A stretch of 64,000 nucleotides of DNA from Aestuariivirga sp. (GCA_030680855.1 JAUXUN010000055.1:1-64000); one strand, 5' to 3'. Shown: positions 1-9,879, numbered from the stretch's first letter. Translations and numbers: made by a program. Notes: generated from the letters alone by a model not told the origin.

Positions 1-288
1 TATTACCGGCGCGTGGATCACTCAATTTGCCAAAACAACTCTCAAGACAGGCCATCGCAGTTCTCCTTCAAACTGCAACCCTACTGAATCCCTTCCGCGC
101 TGATCCGCAACCCCAAATCGCCCATATGCGATTCCCCTGCCGCAAGGGGGAGGGGAAAGGGGCCCGTCCTGCGAAGCAGGATGGGATAGGTGAGGGGAGC
201 GAGGTCAAAGTGCCCTCATCTATCCCATGTCATTACATGACATGGGCCCCTTTCTTCTCCCGCTTCGCAGGAGAAGACTAAGTAAGTT

Positions 289-420
289 CCTCACGCCGAG
301 GTGCATCGCCCTTGCGATGCCTCGAAGCGCCCTTTTCCAGCAGCCCTTCGAGGCCTTGCTGGCGCAAGGCAGCTCAGGGTGAGGGAGAGCGCTACAAAAT
401 CCGCGCCCGCGGCTCAGTCC
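289..420. repeat. ~130 bp direct repeat, copy 1 (flanks GNAT module)
   Basis: cctcacgccgaggtgcatcgcccttgcgatgcctcgaagcgccc...gagagcgctacaaaatccgcgcccgcggctc recurs at 1362-1497 with few mismatches. Confidence 0.9.
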
Positions 421-432
421 GTCTCGGCAGAG

Positions 433-945
433 TCAAATTTTTGACAGATCGACATACATGACCGGAGACGGCCTCTTATGGTTTGCCTCCGTGTCGAGCA
501 TTGTGAATCCGCATTTTTCATAGAACTTCACAGCGTCTTTTTTCGAGTCGACCATTACGAAGCGGCAGCCAACATGGGGACAAATATATTCTGTTGCGAT
601 ACCCAGGGCCAATTCAACCAGTTGCCGGCCAATGTTTCCCTTTCGACTTTCAGAGTCCACGGCGAGCCTGGCTATCTTGACCGCGGGATAAGTCGAATAG
701 CGATAATCTATTTCGGTGCCAACGAGCTGGTCGCCATCGGTGAGTACTTCTCCGCAAAGTATCGTTATATACGCGCAAATTTTGTTTTTTTCGTCAAACG
801 CGCCGTAGGTCGTTGCCAAAAACCCGTCTTGATACTGCTTGGCGTGCTTCTGCAGGAATGTTTTGAGAGGGGTAAACTTATGGTCACCAAGAGAAAACCC
901 GGTGAGTTTATCACCGGGTTCAATTTTACGGACTGTTATTTCCAT
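433..945 (-). CDS. GNAT-family N-acetyltransferase (toxin-like)
   Basis: 170 aa with ARLAVDSESRKGNIGRQLVELAL acetyl-CoA-binding motif and VDSKKDAVKFYEKCGF GNAT C-terminus. Confidence 0.75.
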   Translation of the reverse strand: MEITVRKIEPGDKLTGFSLGDHKFTPLKTFLQKHAKQYQDGFLATTYGAFDEKNKICAYITILCGEVLTDGDQLVGTEIDYRYSTYPAVKIARLAVDSESRKGNIGRQLVELALGIATEYICPHVGCRFVMVDSKKDAVKFYEKCGFTMLDTEANHKRPSPVMYVDLSKI

Positions 946-955
946 AGAATCGCTT

Positions 956-1147
956 TTAGCGAGACTGCGTTTTCAATACGAAATGACTCTTACCTGACTT
1001 GCTCATGTCCCGCACCATGGCAACTCCGCGCTTCACACTTTCCTTTGCGGCAGCTTTTGGCTTCCCATAAGTTACCTGATCACGAAACTTTTTTGCGTCT
1101 GCGCCGGTCAAAGTCACTCGTCCAAACGCATTGGACTTAATGCTCAT
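956..1147 (-). CDS. small protein upstream of GNAT enzyme, candidate antitoxin
   Basis: 63 aa ORF ending 10 bp before the GNAT start on the same strand; basic, no recognised RHH signature. Confidence 0.5.
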   Translation of the reverse strand: MSIKSNAFGRVTLTGADAKKFRDQVTYGKPKAAAKESVKRGVAMVRDMSKSGKSHFVLKTQSR

Positions 1148-1361
1148 AACTGGCTCCTTTCTGATTTGGTCCTTTGCTGTCTTAATGCAGCTTGGTTAAG
1201 TGTGAGTTATAGTCTCATACTGCAAATTGCAAATATAATTTGCACCAGCGCGACAACATTTCCGTACCAACACCAACTTAACTAATTGAAATATATCAGT
1301 TATTTTTATATCTCAAAAACCCCGTCCGCAGCTTATGTCTGCCTGCGATCCACAAACAAGT

Positions 1362-1497
1362 CCCTCACGGCTCGAGGTGCATCGCTCTTGCGATGCCTCG
1401 AAGCGCCCGCTTCCACCAGCCCTTCGAGGCCTTGCTGGCGCAAGGCACCTCAGGGTGAGGGAGAGCGCTACAAAATCCGCGCCCGCGGCTCCGTCCC
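1362..1497. repeat. ~130 bp direct repeat, copy 2 (flanks GNAT module)
   Basis: Near-identical to 289-420, same orientation. Confidence 0.9.
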
Positions 1498-1553
1498 TCC
1501 ACCCCTGAACCGTAGCGGGTGTTGGACCTTTTGGCGCGCCATGCTAGTTCTGT

Positions 1554-1886
1554 TTGATGTTTTTTCTGGCCGTATCCTTTGCAGCAGTCGCCATCCCGTA
1601 TGGTTTCGAGCGACTCTATTTTATGAAAACATTTGGGCCGTTTGCAGTTCTCTTCAGGCTGTTAGTTTTTCAGTGGAGTATTTTACTTGCAGGAGAAGTC
1701 ATCCTCGACAATCGATTGGGCCAGTCATTGCCCAGTTGGGTCAAATCCGTCGGTTCGGCAGTTGGATTCATCTCTTTCATAGCGATTGCCATTACGCCGC
1801 TCGTTGCGTTCGTAGCAGCTTTGGTGGCCATGATCGTCATTGCAGCCGAACGGTACCGGAGAAGGTCTTGGAAAAGTCCAGATTGA
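1554..1886 (+). CDS. hypothetical membrane protein
   Basis: 110 aa with several hydrophobic segments. Confidence 0.4.
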   Translation: MMFFLAVSFAAVAIPYGFERLYFMKTFGPFAVLFRLLVFQWSILLAGEVILDNRLGQSLPSWVKSVGSAVGFISFIAIAITPLVAFVAALVAMIVIAAERYRRRSWKSPD

Positions 1887-1902
1887 GCCACTATTTGTTT
1901 CA

Positions 1903-3228
1903 CTAAAGAATCCTCACCCTCGGCTCTGCCCGTCTTCGTAGCATCAGGTCGCTCACGGCCCAAACCAGGGCGTCGAGGCGGTCGGGGCTTTTCTGGCCTT
2001 CGCCGATGGCGGAGCACATTTCATCTTCCAGCGCAGCGAAGGCGCCGACGTGGGAAACCCTGCCCTGTTCATACAAAGCCGCCACCGGCTCCGCCCTCGC
2101 CTGTTTGCCGCGCGTGGCGTGCACGCTGCGGAACGGCAGGTCCGGGTCCACCTCGCGCAGCACCTGTTCCACCATGGCGCCGCCCTGGTTTATTTCGGCA
2201 ACGATGCGGTCGGCATCGCGCGCATGGTAAAGCGCTACAATCTTCCTCGCCCATTGCGCCGGCCTTAATCCTTGGGCGGAGCAATCATCCAAAACATAGC
2301 ATCTGCCATCAACGCCGAGGCCGGCGCAGACAATGCCACAGGCGTTGTTCTTCTTGCCGAAGCCCGCCGGCGGATCCACCGCCACGACAACACGTTTCAA
2401 CTCAGGCGCACATGAAACCCGGGCGTTCTCAATATGGTCGCGCTTGAAAATCGCGCCGGGATCATCCTCAATCAGTTCGCCATGCAGCTCCTGCCGCCCC
2501 AGCGTGGTTTCGCCATAGCGTTTCAGCACCTCGTCGAGAAAAGGTTTTGCCAGGTTCCGGCTGTTGTCGAAGGTCGTGGAACGGCTCGTCACCGTGCCAT
2601 CGTCCGCCAGCAAGCGTTTCAACAGCGGGATGGGCCGTGGCGTTGTGGTAATCACCGCCCTTGGATTTTCCCCCAGCCGCAAAGCGAATTGCAGCATATT
2701 CCAGACATGCTCGTTGTGTTTCCATTTCGCCAGCTCGTCGCACCAGGCCGCATCGAATTGCGGGCCCCGCAATCCGTCGGGCTCTTCCGCCGTGAACACC
2801 TGTGCCACACAGCCATTGGGCCAGGTGAGCAGGCGCTTCGTGGGCTCGAACACGGGCCGCCAGCTTTCGTCGTGAATGGCAAGCAGGCCCGACACGCCTT
2901 CGATCATCACCATGCGGGCCTCATCGAAAGTCGGCGCCACAATTGCAATGCGCTGGGCCAGCTGGCCTGTATCAAGTCCCTGCCCCGTGGCCCGCGCCTT
3001 CACCCATTCCGCTCCGGCCCTTGTCTTTCCTGCGCCACGCCCGCCGAGAATGAGCCAGCTTCGCCAATCGCCCGGCGGCGGCGTCTGGTCGCCGCGTGCC
3101 CACAGTCCAAACCAGTCGTGGTCAAGTTCGTCATGCTGCAGTGGTTCAATTTCTTTAAGAGCTTCCGGCACTCTCCCAAGAGTCCGCAAGCGCTTCAAGA
3201 CGCCTTGCAAGCGCAAGCCTGGTGGCAT
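1903..3228 (-). CDS. terminase large subunit, GTA/phage-like (TerL)
   Basis: Walker A-like LILGGRGAGKTRAGAEWV, FDAAWCDELAKW, and nuclease-domain VVVAVDPPAG; start uncertain (ORF open to 3393). Confidence 0.85.
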   Translation of the reverse strand: MPPGLRLQGVLKRLRTLGRVPEALKEIEPLQHDELDHDWFGLWARGDQTPPPGDWRSWLILGGRGAGKTRAGAEWVKARATGQGLDTGQLAQRIAIVAPTFDEARMVMIEGVSGLLAIHDESWRPVFEPTKRLLTWPNGCVAQVFTAEEPDGLRGPQFDAAWCDELAKWKHNEHVWNMLQFALRLGENPRAVITTTPRPIPLLKRLLADDGTVTSRSTTFDNSRNLAKPFLDEVLKRYGETTLGRQELHGELIEDDPGAIFKRDHIENARVSCAPELKRVVVAVDPPAGFGKKNNACGIVCAGLGVDGRCYVLDDCSAQGLRPAQWARKIVALYHARDADRIVAEINQGGAMVEQVLREVDPDLPFRSVHATRGKQARAEPVAALYEQGRVSHVGAFAALEDEMCSAIGEGQKSPDRLDALVWAVSDLMLRRRAEPRVRIL

Positions 3229-3811
3229 CGTCGATGATGAGACGTCCAGTTCGCTCTGCGTCATCGCGCCGATTTTCCCTGTGTTCGATATCGAGAATCT
3301 TGACGGTGAGGCTGGCGAGCTGGTGCAGGCCGCGCAGCGCGTCGTCCGTATCAATTTTTTCGCCCAGCGCACGGCGCGCTTCGAGCCCGGCAAGGGTGCT
3401 GGTCACCAGGTCGCGCAACCGCTTCGTGGTTTTCACCGGGCCGCCGGCGCCAAAGGTTTTTGGCCTTCGGGCCCGCCAGCTTTCACGGTGGGCCACGCTA
3501 TAAAAACTGTCTGCGCAAATGCCGTGGCGCTCGCATATATCCCGGACTGTGAATTCCCCGCTTTCATATTCAAGGCGGACGCCCGGCCAATCCACCCTGC
3601 GCCTTGGTGGAAAGGCGGCAAGTCCGCGCGCAATGCGGGCGCGATTGCGGCGCGTGGGCCAGTTCTCTTTTCTGCGTCGCAGGGCCATGGCGCTTATGCT
3701 GGTGCCATATTGCACGGCGACAACAGGAAGCGGATCGTCGCCGTCTTCATAGGCCTTGCGGATTGCGGCCCAGTCGGGAGCGGGCAACGCCGGCATTTCC
3801 GGTGCTGTCAT
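3155..3811 (-). CDS. TerS-like double HTH protein, copy 1
   Basis: Two tandem HTH-like segments (DWAAIRKAYEDGDDPLPVVAVQYG..., DWPGVRLEYESGEFTVRDICERHG...); overlaps terL; paralog at 15529-16245; start MTAPEMP after an RBS-like GAAGAA. Confidence 0.65.
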   Translation of the reverse strand: MTAPEMPALPAPDWAAIRKAYEDGDDPLPVVAVQYGTSISAMALRRRKENWPTRRNRARIARGLAAFPPRRRVDWPGVRLEYESGEFTVRDICERHGICADSFYSVAHRESWRARRPKTFGAGGPVKTTKRLRDLVTSTLAGLEARRALGEKIDTDDALRGLHQLASLTVKILDIEHRENRRDDAERTGRLIIDDATRLALARRLEALADSWESAGSS

Positions 3812-3841
3812 TTCTTCTAACCCAATTGTGGAGAATAGCCG

Positions 3842-3870
3842 TTTATAGCGAAACGACCGTACGGTGTCAA
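3842..3870 (-). promoter_or_regulatory. sigma70-type promoter of TerS-like copy 1 with palindromic spacer
   Basis: Minus strand TTGACA - 17 bp (ccgtacggtcgtttcgc) - TATAAA; ACCGTACGGT palindrome next to the -35. Confidence 0.7.
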
Positions 3871-4071
3871 GCACTGTTTTCCTATGAAAGGAATTTTATT
3901 TTTGGACTTGCGTAGAGAATGCGGGAACCATTTCGGCCAGCCGCAGTTTCATGGGGAACTTCCCGGTCCAATTCCCGCAAAACTTGAAAAGGACCGGGTG
4001 TTGCCGCCGCAAACAATCCTGTGGCGCTGATTGCTGGTTTTACAGGTCCCCACTTGGCCCGCAATCTAAAG

Positions 4072-4102
4072 AACCCCGTCACCGAAAAGTGGCGGGGTTT
4101 TT
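4072..4102 (+). terminator. Rho-independent terminator
   Basis: AACCCCGTCAC CGAAAA GTGGCGGGGTTTTT hairpin plus T tract. Confidence 0.7.
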
Positions 4103-4127
4103 CATTGCAAACTCAGAAGAGCTGCGC

Positions 4128-4352
4128 TCAGGCGTCCTGGTTGCGCATTTCCTCGATGACGGCTTCCGGGTTGGAAACATCATTGGCGGACTTGCGGCGC
4201 ACCACTTTCGGTCCACCGCCGGTGTTCTCGGGAGTCTCCGCCAGCCCCTCCTCGGCCTTAGACGTTCCGGATTGCGGCAGGCCCTCATCCACTTCGAGAT
4301 CCTCGTTTTCCTCGCGCTCGATGCGGGTTTTTGGTTCTTGCCTGCCGGTCAT
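4128..4352 (-). CDS. hypothetical protein, acidic
   Basis: ORF adjoining 4354-4677 on the same strand; low complexity, charged. Confidence 0.4.
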   Translation of the reverse strand: MTGRQEPKTRIEREENEDLEVDEGLPQSGTSKAEEGLAETPENTGGGPKVVRRKSANDVSNPEAVIEEMRNQDA

Positions 4353-4353
4353 T

Positions 4354-4677
4354 TCACAGGCTCCAGCTTGCCTTGCCAAGCCACGCGCCATCCACCTTCT
4401 TCCACGATACGCCCATGAAGGTGGCCTTGGTCATGCAGCCAGACTTGTTCTTGAGGCGCGAGAGAACTTGCGGGAGCTTGCGCTTCACCGGTTTGTTTTT
4501 CTGCGCGGCGTGTTCGCGCTTGTGGAAAAGCTTGAGGGCGGTCACATATTCCTCGGGCGTAATGTTGGGCCAGCGCGCGTAAAGCCCCTTGATCTGCTCG
4601 TCGTGCGGCAGATGCCGGGTTTCACCGAGGTAATCCGCCTGGCGGGCCGCATCATCCATCCGGTTTGCGCTGCCCAT
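4354..4677 (-). CDS. hypothetical protein
   Basis: MGSANRMDDAARQADYLGETRHLPHDEQIKGLYARWPNITPEEYV...; coding-like composition. Confidence 0.5.
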   Translation of the reverse strand: MGSANRMDDAARQADYLGETRHLPHDEQIKGLYARWPNITPEEYVTALKLFHKREHAAQKNKPVKRKLPQVLSRLKNKSGCMTKATFMGVSWKKVDGAWLGKASWSL

Positions 4678-5131
4678 TTTTTGATCTCCCTGTATTCGCA
4701 TTTGAAGTGTCATGAACAACGCGGCAATCAAGAATTCGTTCCGTTAGCCCCGGCGCTTGAGGAGTTCAACGGAGACGCGGCGTTGCGAAGGGATTTTTCC
4801 GACAATTTTTTTCCAGAATTCAAGGCCCACTTCCACGTCGGCTGCTGCCTCGTGAATGGCCCGCAGCATGGGCAGCCTTCCGCCGTCCTGGCAGAACAAG
4901 CCATCCCTGGCTGAAATCTCGGAATGAACCAGGTTACTTCTCATTGAATCGCTTTCAAACAACGAATTGCATTCGCGGAAACCCGCAGGATCCCGCCTTC
5001 TTCCACATTAACCATTTTGCGCCGGCTTGGTTCCCTGGGCTGCAAAAATTCCAATGCGCCCGGAGCAGTGGAACCAATTTTAGGATCATGCATTTCAAAT
5101 CCGGTATCAAAAACCGAAAGGAATACATACC

Positions 5132-5422
5132 ATGAACAGCAATGACAAAAAGCCAGATCCCTGGACCAGCAACATGAACGAAAGCTCCAACAGCACAACC
5201 ATCGCCATTATTGTTGCTGCCCTCGTTTTGGTTGTGGGCGCCTTCATATTTTTTGGCAGCACCTCGACGACGGCGCCTGACGGGCAGCAGTTGACACAGA
5301 ACAGCATGCCTCCGGCGCCGATCACCGAGCCTGCTACGCCGCTGCCTGCGGAGCCCCCGGCGAATGAACCTGCAACAGCGCCGGCCACACCGCCAGCCGA
5401 TGCGCCGGCTGCCGACCCCTAG
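5132..5422 (+). CDS. small single-TM protein with Pro/Ala-rich tail
   Basis: TIAIIVAALVLVVGAFIFF TM segment, then P/A/E/T-rich tail; followed by a terminator at 5460. Confidence 0.6.
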   Translation: MNSNDKKPDPWTSNMNESSNSTTIAIIVAALVLVVGAFIFFGSTSTTAPDGQQLTQNSMPPAPITEPATPLPAEPPANEPATAPATPPADAPAADP

Positions 5423-5459
5423 GTTGATGCAACCAGCTGTCAATTAGCGCAACTCGGGG

Positions 5460-5491
5460 AAAAGCCTTCATCCAAATGATGGGGGCTTTTT
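5460..5491 (+). terminator. Rho-independent terminator
   Basis: AAAAGCCTTCATC caaat GATGGGGGCTTTTT. Confidence 0.65.
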
Positions 5492-5589
5492 CGTTGCAAA
5501 TGAGGGGGTTGGAACCTTTCAGGCTCTCCCGCGTTATTGCTGCTCAGAAGGGGTTTTTTCTATACTTAACAAACATAAGGAGTTTTCCC

Positions 5590-5943
5590 ATGAAAAGTTT
5601 CTTCCTCGCCTCCGCCGTTGCGGCAACGCTGGCGCTTGCAATGCCAACCGCCGCTGATGCCAAGACCAACGTCCAGATTTACTTCGGCGTGCCGCACTAC
5701 GGCTACCAGATGGGCCCTGATTACCGTTTCCGCTCGGGTTACGGCTGGTACCAGGATCGCAATTACTATAACCGCGGGCGCCTGTCCTGCGGTGAAGCCA
5801 AATGGCGCGTACGCGATAAAGGCTACCGGAATGTGGCCACGATTGAATGCCGGGGCGCTACCTACACGTTCAAGGCGCGGCGTGGCGGCAACCGGGTCAC
5901 CGTCTACGTGAATTCCTGGAATGGACGCGTCTGGCGCGGCTAG
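5590..5943 (+). CDS. secreted hypothetical protein
   Basis: Signal peptide MKSFFLASAVAATLALAMPTAADA; Tyr/Arg-rich mature part. Confidence 0.65.
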   Translation: MKSFFLASAVAATLALAMPTAADAKTNVQIYFGVPHYGYQMGPDYRFRSGYGWYQDRNYYNRGRLSCGEAKWRVRDKGYRNVATIECRGATYTFKARRGGNRVTVYVNSWNGRVWRG

Positions 5944-6062
5944 AAACGTCGCAAGGGTCGGCGGGCTCCACGTGAGCCCGCTGACGCAGCGCGGTCAAAT
6001 TTCATAAAATTGGATTTGTATATTTCAGCGCTCCTTATACCTTGGAAAAAGGAGCGCAGCCC

Positions 6063-6308
6063 ATGGAAATGCCCTTTACCTTTGAAAGCGCTGTCGTTCG
6101 ACGCCCGACCGGCTATTTCAGCCCGGAGCGGTTGACGACGCTCAAGAACATTTTCGAAACGGTTTGCGATGAGGCCGCGATTCCCGTTGACGCCAGCGGC
6201 GACCGAAATGCCCTCGCCACCAAAATCCTGGTCACGAGTGAAACCATCGAGTCGGAAATGATGCTGGTGCTCGCAGCCATGCAGGCCGCCATGGATGGCC
6301 GGCGCTAG
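6063..6308 (+). CDS. hypothetical protein
   Basis: 81 aa ORF with ggag RBS upstream. Confidence 0.55.
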   Translation: MEMPFTFESAVVRRPTGYFSPERLTTLKNIFETVCDEAAIPVDASGDRNALATKILVTSETIESEMMLVLAAMQAAMDGRR

Positions 6309-6310
6309 GA

Positions 6311-8311
6311 TCACAGCTTAATCAGTTCGACTTCAATTCCGTGAACCGCGGTGCTGTCGGCGATGTCGGTGCGCAGGCCTGGGTTCAGGATGTTGATGTT
6401 GCATTCCCCCTTCGTGAGACTGGGCCAGCGGCTTTTGTGGGCAAGGGCCACGCCTTCGGGCACGTCGGCGGAAACATCCACGGCAAGCTCGATGCTGCCG
6501 GCCTTGGTTGAAAGCCTGACGATGTCGCCCTGCGCCAGTTTCCTTAGCGCCACGTCGCGGGCGTTAAGGTGCAGCTTGGCAGAGCCGAGTTGTGCGGCGA
6601 TTTTGGGGTCGTTGCCGTAGCTTGAATTCATCAGCCACTCGCCGGCGGGGGTGAGCAGGCGGAGGCGGCCTTCTTCCGGCGCTTCGTCGGCATGGGCCAC
6701 GGGAACTGCCGGATGCCCCTGCTCCGCGAGCCTTTCGCTGCGCACTTCGATACGGCCGGACGGCGTTGCAAAGGTGAGCCCTTCAAATTGTACGCGCGGC
6801 ACCGGGAAAAGCCGCGCCGTGCCCATTTCCTTCAGATCGTCGAATGTTCCTTCAAATGAAGTCTGCTTCAGCAGGCGCGCGATCATGGACTCGTCGCTTT
6901 CGAACAGCTCAGGCTCGTTGAAGCCCATGGCCGCAGCCAGCCTGCGGAAGATTTCCTGGTTGGGCAGCGACTGGCCGTGGGGTTCCGCCGTTTTCAGTTG
7001 CGCGGACACCGTGTCGTGGAAATAGGGGAAGATGATATCGTCGAATTCGAGGAAGCTGGCGGCGGGCAGGACATAGTCGGCGTAGACGGCCGTATCGGTC
7101 ATGAAGAGGTCTGCCACGACGGCGAACAGGTCCTCGCGCGCCAGGCCTTCGCGGATGGCTTTCGTGCCGGGGCTGGAGGCCACGATGTTATTGTTCCAGG
7201 TGAAGAGTGCCTGGACTTTTTTCGGATCGTTGAGGTGCGCGGCCAGATCCATGTGGCTGACGGTGGCCGCTGCGCCGCCCGCAATGAAGCCCGCATCCAC
7301 GCCGCGGGTTTCGCTGCCGTTCATGTAGCAGAAGCCGGCACCGGGTTTGCCCAGTTGCCCCGTCGCGATATTGAGCAGCGGCAGGGCGCGGAACACATTG
7401 CCGCCCTTCGGCTGGCGCTGCACGCCCTGGCCGAGCCAGAGCAGCGAGGGCCCCTGCGCAAATACAAGCGCCGCCTTTTCGATCAGCGCCGCGTCAACGC
7501 CCGTCAAGGCTGCGGTGTGCTCAGTTGTGGCGGCGTCGATCTCCGCTTCGACGTCGTCAAATCCCAATACATGCTTCTCGATAAAGGCCCGGTCAAACAG
7601 GCCCGTCTTCTTGATGACATGCAGCATTCCGAAGGCCAGCGCCGCATCGCTGCCCGGACGCAACTGCAGGTGAATGTCCGCGAGTTTCGCTGTGCCGGTG
7701 GCAATGGGGTCGACGACAACGAGCGCTGCGCCCGTGGATTTTACCCAGCCTGAGTGCATGTGCGGCGCGCTGTGCGAAGGGTTGGCGCCCCAGATCATCA
7801 GGCAGCGGGCATTGGCAATCTGCTCGGGATCAAAGCCCGACAGTGAGGTGCCGAACATGTCAGCCAGCGCCACATGGCCTGCCTTGTTGCATACGGTGTC
7901 GGGGTCCACTTCCGTGGCGCCGAGGCGGTTGAAGAAGCGGCCGGGAAAGCCGCCGGCGATCATCGACAGGGTGCCGGTGTAGTGGGTGTGATAGATCGTG
8001 CGCGGATCGCTGATCTTTTTCAGCCGCGCCGCGATATCGGCAAGTGCGGCATCCCAGGAGACGGGCTCGAAAACGCCAGCGCCCTTTTTGCCAACACGGC
8101 GCAGCGGCACCGAGAGGCGCCTTCCGGCATCGCGGAACACGCCGTTATAGGCAATGGCGCATTTCCCGCAGAGCTTTCCCCGGCTCACGTGATGCTCGCG
8201 GTCGCCCATCACATTCTGGATCACGCCGCCCCGCACCCGCACCGACATGCCGCAGGCATCATAACAATCGCGCGGGCATGTGGTTTTGATGAACGTGTCG
8301 GTTTCGGGCAT
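6311..8311 (-). CDS. molybdopterin-dependent oxidoreductase
   Basis: CPRDCYDACGM Fe-S motif, CNKAGHVALADMFG, IWGANPSHSAPH. Confidence 0.9.
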   Translation of the reverse strand: MPETDTFIKTTCPRDCYDACGMSVRVRGGVIQNVMGDREHHVSRGKLCGKCAIAYNGVFRDAGRRLSVPLRRVGKKGAGVFEPVSWDAALADIAARLKKISDPRTIYHTHYTGTLSMIAGGFPGRFFNRLGATEVDPDTVCNKAGHVALADMFGTSLSGFDPEQIANARCLMIWGANPSHSAPHMHSGWVKSTGAALVVVDPIATGTAKLADIHLQLRPGSDAALAFGMLHVIKKTGLFDRAFIEKHVLGFDDVEAEIDAATTEHTAALTGVDAALIEKAALVFAQGPSLLWLGQGVQRQPKGGNVFRALPLLNIATGQLGKPGAGFCYMNGSETRGVDAGFIAGGAAATVSHMDLAAHLNDPKKVQALFTWNNNIVASSPGTKAIREGLAREDLFAVVADLFMTDTAVYADYVLPAASFLEFDDIIFPYFHDTVSAQLKTAEPHGQSLPNQEIFRRLAAAMGFNEPELFESDESMIARLLKQTSFEGTFDDLKEMGTARLFPVPRVQFEGLTFATPSGRIEVRSERLAEQGHPAVPVAHADEAPEEGRLRLLTPAGEWLMNSSYGNDPKIAAQLGSAKLHLNARDVALRKLAQGDIVRLSTKAGSIELAVDVSADVPEGVALAHKSRWPSLTKGECNINILNPGLRTDIADSTAVHGIEVELIKL

Positions 8312-8415
8312 GGAAGGCTCCTTAAGCAATTACCCTAAGGCATCCCGGCGCGAATGTCTCGCCCAGGCAAAAGCCGGCGCCCTTTCGGGACGCCGGCTTG
8401 CATTTATTTACTGCG

Positions 8416-8877
8416 TCAGCCGTACGGGCTGTTGCACTGGTTTACATTGCCGCTATAGGCCACCCAGGTGTTGGTGCGCGGGTTATAGGAGCGGTAACGG
8501 TCAAGGCACCATTCCACGTGCCGGCTGCCATAGCCGCCGCCATCATAGTTGTTTTGCGCGGCGAAGCTGCCGCCGATGATCAGCGGCAAGGTCCACCATG
8601 GCGTTTCATAGTAGTGGCCGCGATAGTAATGGCGGCAGTTGCCAAAGCGCTTGGAACAGCGTTGGCCATCGCGCTTCCGGTCCCACCTGTCGCGCATGCG
8701 GCGGTCCCTGTCGCCTTGGGCAACTTTAATGATGCCGTCAATGCCGGCATTCTGCTGGCTCTGGGTCAGCGGCTGGAACGGCTGCAACGCCGCAGCGGAT
8801 GCGCCACCGCTGGTCAGCGCCATGGCGCCGAAGCCCAAAGCGGCTCCCAAAACCACCAAACTTAAATTCTTCATCAT
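8416..8877 (-). CDS. BA14K family secreted protein
   Basis: Signal peptide; C-terminal HVEWCLDRYRSYNPRTNTWVAYSGNVNQCNSPY typical of BA14K. Confidence 0.8.
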   Translation of the reverse strand: MMKNLSLVVLGAALGFGAMALTSGGASAAALQPFQPLTQSQQNAGIDGIIKVAQGDRDRRMRDRWDRKRDGQRCSKRFGNCRHYYRGHYYETPWWTLPLIIGGSFAAQNNYDGGGYGSRHVEWCLDRYRSYNPRTNTWVAYSGNVNQCNSPYG

Positions 8878-9113
8878 CGTCTCCTTTTTTCTCTTCATTT
8901 GCCACCGTGGCAGATTTTCTTTCTGCTGGTGGTTCAATGAGCAAGACGGCCGGAAGTTTCGAATCCGGTCCACACGAATTTGTGTTGGGCATTATCCGCC
9001 TACGGAGCTTTCTTGCAGATTTGTAATGGAACAAATTGCGATGGCAGGCGTTCGCGCGGATTATCCGAATCGGAAGATTGTGAAGCTGGTGCAAAACACA
9101 AGACGGGACATTA

Positions 9114-9857
9114 TCAGTAGGTCGCCCGGCCACCGGTCAGGTCGAAGGCAAAGCCGGTGGTGAAGGTGCATTCGGGCCCGGCAATCCAGCTCACCATGTT
9201 CGCAACTTCCTCTATCTGCAGCAGGCGCCCCATGGGGATCTTGGCGCGCATGGCGGCAATGTGTTCAGGCGTCATTTCGGCAAAGAGACCGGTTTCGACC
9301 AGGGCGGGGGCGATGCAGTTCACCAGCACGCCATCAAGCGCCAGTTCCTTGGCAAGCGCCTTGGTGAAGGCAATGACTCCGCCCTTCGCGGCGGAATAGG
9401 CTGATATGCCCGGAACGCCTTCCTTGCCGGCAATCGAGGCGACATTGATGATGCGGCCGGATTTGCGGGCGCGCATGTGGGCAAGCACACTCCTGCTGCA
9501 GAAGAAGACGCCGTTCAAGTCAATGGCGATGACTTTCTCCCAATCCTCCACGGGATAGTCCCAGGCGGGAAGCACGGGACCATTGATGCCGGCGTTGTTG
9601 ACGAGGATGTCAACGCGGCCAAACCGGTGCATGGTTTCATTGAATGCCTTTTCCACCGAACGGACGTCAGACACATCGGTCTTGACGATAACTTCGGGTG
9701 AGAATCCTTTTGCCGCTTCGCCCCATGCGGGCGTCTCGCGGTCCCAGATGGCGATTTTTGCTCCCCGCTCATGCAAGCGCCGGGCAATGCCAAGGCCAAT
9801 GCCACGCATGCCCCCGGTGACAATGGCGACCTGTCCTTCCAGGTATTTCTCGGTCAT
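9114..9857 (-). CDS. SDR family oxidoreductase
   Basis: TGGMRGIGLGIA, NNAGI, YSAAKGG motifs. Confidence 0.9.
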   Translation of the reverse strand: MTEKYLEGQVAIVTGGMRGIGLGIARRLHERGAKIAIWDRETPAWGEAAKGFSPEVIVKTDVSDVRSVEKAFNETMHRFGRVDILVNNAGINGPVLPAWDYPVEDWEKVIAIDLNGVFFCSRSVLAHMRARKSGRIINVASIAGKEGVPGISAYSAAKGGVIAFTKALAKELALDGVLVNCIAPALVETGLFAEMTPEHIAAMRAKIPMGRLLQIEEVANMVSWIAGPECTFTTGFAFDLTGGRATY

Positions 9858-9879
9858 GACGGCTCCAGCGTGAACAGGC

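Noticed and set aside
27-281. 84 aa ORF in G-rich leader region
   Set aside because: Low complexity, no recognisable domain, no convincing RBS.
9060-9115. Similarity between gaagctggtgcaaaacacaagacgggacattat (9084) and gaagctggcacaaaaaacggtcccggcattat (32531)
   Set aside because: Short and imperfect; likely chance or a shared terminator-like context, not enough to call a repeat.
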